In this document: in pieces, positions 62,988 to 64,000 of the stretch | How positions within the stretch are numbered: position 1 is the first letter of the stretch | Layout: every line of letters starts with the position of its first letter | Assembly (NCBI RefSeq): GCF_030704535.1 | Contig: NC_081811.1 | Coordinates: 6,862,001 to 6,926,000 of the forward strand | Length of the DNA: 64,000 nt | Reading direction: 5' to 3' | From: Vitis vinifera | Taxonomy: Eukaryota > Streptophyta > Magnoliopsida > Vitales > Vitaceae | Made by a program: the position numbers and the translations under genes | The notes under the pieces: generated by a model | Seen by the model: only the letters and a program-made list of their open reading frames with translations | The model's database searches: none | Told to the model about the DNA's origin: nothing

Positions 62988-64000
62988 CTTCTGTTGCCTC
63001 TAATTCATCACCCCAAAATCAAGTGAGGACAATTCTCATAATCACGCAATGAATTCCCAAAGATTTTTTTTATTTTTTTTATTGTCTTTCTTGTTTTAAA
63101 GAGCAGCTTCCAATGACACGATATTACCTTTTCTTTTGTTTGTAAACCTTGTCTTATCTTGAGTTCGAATTTCAACACCTTTACTAGGAAGAACCTCAGC
63201 TTGTTGGTCTTCAGCAGAGCTATATCAATTTGATCATACACTTTTCTTATGAAACATGATCAAAGGACATATGCACAAACATGGATAAGATTGTTCTATG
63301 GTATGGATCTTTTGTGGGCAAGAAAAGGGAGAAAGCATGGAAAACTGCCCCCCTTTGCCTAATGTGGACTATTTGGAAAGAAAGGAATAGAAGAGCCTTC
63401 GATGATGTGGAAAGAAATGATCAAGATATCAAATCCATTTTTTTGTACACTTTTGTGAATTGGGCTAGGGTATATATTAAGGATCATACTTTATCGTTGT
63501 TTGATTTTGTAAATTGGTTAGCCACCAAGTAAGGGTCAGAACCTTTTGTTTCTTGATCCTTTGTATCTTGGTATACTTCGTGTATACTCTCTTTAGCCTT
63601 TTGGCTTTTAATGAATTTCCTTTATCTATCAAAAAAAAAAGATTGTTCTATTTCATCGAATAGATATCATTTAAAGTAAAAGAAATTCTGATAAAAAAAA
63701 GAAGTTGCGACTTATGAAATGTACCTTGTTAATCATGGGTCCTTGAAATAAAAGTTTGGTTGATGATTCTGAGCAATGACCACATGATCTATGGACCCTC
63801 TGATTCTCTGCTCAGTAGTCATTTGTTTTAGACATATTGGTTGATGATATAATAGTTTCTTTATTCTTAAAATGGTACTTTGTTTAGTCTGCTTCTCCAT
63901 CTTATCATATGTGAGCTTAACATCGGCTCTTGTTCCATTCTGATTGGAACTTACTTTCTAGTGGTTTGATTTTGAATGTTAGGATGGTGAAACCATCCGG
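60006..64000 (+). CDS. NECAP-like adaptin-ear-binding coat-associated protein (DUF1681), first exons; continues past the window
   Basis: Exon 1 (60006-60491, 162 codons) begins MSFDEDEAFEHTLLVVREVSVYKIPPRSTSGGYKCGEWLQ (broken here for reading: MSFDEDEAFEHTLLVVREV then SVYKIPPRST). It carries the NECAP PHear fold: WTGRLRVVSCKDRCEIRLED, SSRYFVLKIEDGAGKHAFIGL, FAERNEAFDFNVALSDHEKY and HIDIHPAVNHRLK. The donor is AAG/GTAATG. Exon 2 begins at 63983 (TTTTGAATGTTAG/GATGGTGAAACC) and reads DGETIR in phase 0 before the window ends, matching the family's K(E/D)GETIRINV. NECAP proteins act at the plasma membrane and trans-Golgi in clathrin-coated vesicle formation with AP-2 or AP-1; the plant role is inferred from homology. 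The 3.5-kb intron holds three retroelements. The exon is GC-rich compared with its surroundings. Confidence 0.94.
61344..61529 (+). mobile_element. 5'-truncated L1 LINE with 17-bp target duplication
   Basis: A 186-bp L1 3' end contains GGGCCAGCGGGGTGTTTTTC, CTTTTTTGGCCTTTTTGACG and TATTAGATC...CTCACCTATAAAAAAAAAATA. It lies between AAATCTAGTGAAAAACT (61327-61343) and AAATCTAGTAAAAAACT (61530-61546), 16 of 17 bases identical. That is the target-site duplication expected of L1 retrotransposition. It is sense-oriented in the NECAP-like intron 1. Confidence 0.82.
62043..62470 (-). mobile_element. TRIM retrotransposon, intact, identical 150-bp LTRs
   Basis: Two 150-bp direct repeats at 62043-62192 and 62321-62470 appear identical; read on the minus strand they are TGTGATGTCCC...CGTTACA, with TG/CA ends. 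The target duplication GATTC flanks the element (62038-62042 and 62471-62475). Next to the right LTR, two bases in, the minus strand reads TGGTATCAGAGCC (62318-62306), the primer-binding site for initiator tRNA-Met. Next to the left LTR the minus strand has a G-run, ATGGGGGGGTATT, as polypurine tract. The 128-bp interior has no coding capacity, so it is a non-autonomous miniature element mobilised in trans. The LTRs do not contain a 5S rRNA sequence, so it is not Cassandra. Identical LTRs indicate a recent insertion. Confidence 0.95.
62209..62230. other. Perfect 9-bp hairpin in the TRIM interior
   Basis: GACACAACG-TCCT-CGTTGTGTC forms a perfect 9-bp stem with a 4-base loop, close to the polypurine tract. 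In a miniature element with only 128 internal bases such a structure may be a retained packaging or dimerisation signal. That is inference. Confidence 0.75.
62944..62983. repeat. (CT)n microsatellite
   Basis: A run of about 20 CT units lies in the NECAP-like intron 1. Confidence 0.97.
63300..63638 (+). mobile_element. 5'-truncated L1 LINE, end of ORF2 plus 3' tail, 13-bp target duplication
   Basis: AAGATTGTTCTAT occurs at 63287-63299 and again, after the poly-A tail, at 63639-63651: an exact 13-bp target duplication. The insert encodes the last residues of L1 ORF2, with FVGKKREKAW, APLCLMWTIWKERNRRAFDD and LYTFVNWARVYIKD (the zinc-binding reverse-transcriptase tail region), stop at 63530-63532. 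It then has an L1 3' UTR ending TTTAATGAATTTCCTTTATC and TATC(A)n. It is sense-oriented in the NECAP-like intron 1, about 340 bp from the second exon. The open frame does not indicate a host gene. Confidence 0.9.

Noticed and set aside
63281..63532. An 83-codon open frame that looks like a small gene
   Set aside because: It spans a 13-bp target duplication into an L1 ORF2 tail with an L1 3' UTR and poly-A. It is a retroelement fragment, not a host gene.
1..64000. CRISPR arrays, operons, integrons or phage features
   Set aside because: The window is plant nuclear DNA with spliced genes. No evenly spaced short repeats with unique spacers were seen.

Overview
The window is nuclear DNA of a flowering plant, almost certainly a dicot. 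It is AT-rich, has GT-AG introns of 0.1 to 3.5 kb, and carries plant-specific families (NAC, PMT/DUF248) plus plant retroelements (L1 LINEs, TRIM, hAT). Gene sequences and repeat style recall grapevine (Vitis), but that species guess is inference only.

Layout, left to right: (1) minus strand, about 0.4-1.7 kb, the N-terminal exon and leader of a JmjC histone demethylase-like gene, or a fragment of one. (2) 1.7-7.8 kb, repeat-derived spacer. (3) 7.8-10.7 kb, minus strand, a complete three-exon NAC transcription factor (281 aa). (4) 10.9-19 kb, long spacer with old repeats and a possible RTE LINE remnant. (5) 19.1-24.8 kb, minus strand, a complete eight-exon STK19 homologue (268 aa). (6) 24.8-26.8 kb, a shared divergent promoter, then 26.8-31.5 kb, plus strand, a complete seven-exon PMT3/PMT8-type Golgi methyltransferase (620 aa). 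(7) 33.3-45.2 kb, minus strand, the oligosaccharyltransferase subunit ribophorin II (RPN2/HAP6), 19 coding exons and 690 aa, including one GC-AG intron. (8) 46.8-57.5 kb, a transposon-rich block: a decayed hAT element with an 8-bp target duplication and a tRNA-like segment, then three roughly 2.1-kb tandem repeat units, one split by L1 ORF1 sequence. (9) 60.0 kb to the end, plus strand, the start of a NECAP-like endocytic adaptor gene. Its 3.5-kb first intron holds two 5'-truncated L1 copies and a perfectly preserved TRIM retrotransposon with identical 150-bp LTRs and a 5-bp target duplication.

The genes are unrelated housekeeping or regulatory genes (chromatin, transcription, DNA repair, cell wall methylation, N-glycosylation, endocytosis). 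They do not form a pathway or cluster. I found no previously undescribed gene system. The most informative non-genic structures are the nested transposons and the tandem array. Exon borders were read by eye: phases were checked by codon arithmetic and the joined proteins compared with remembered family sequences. No search was run.
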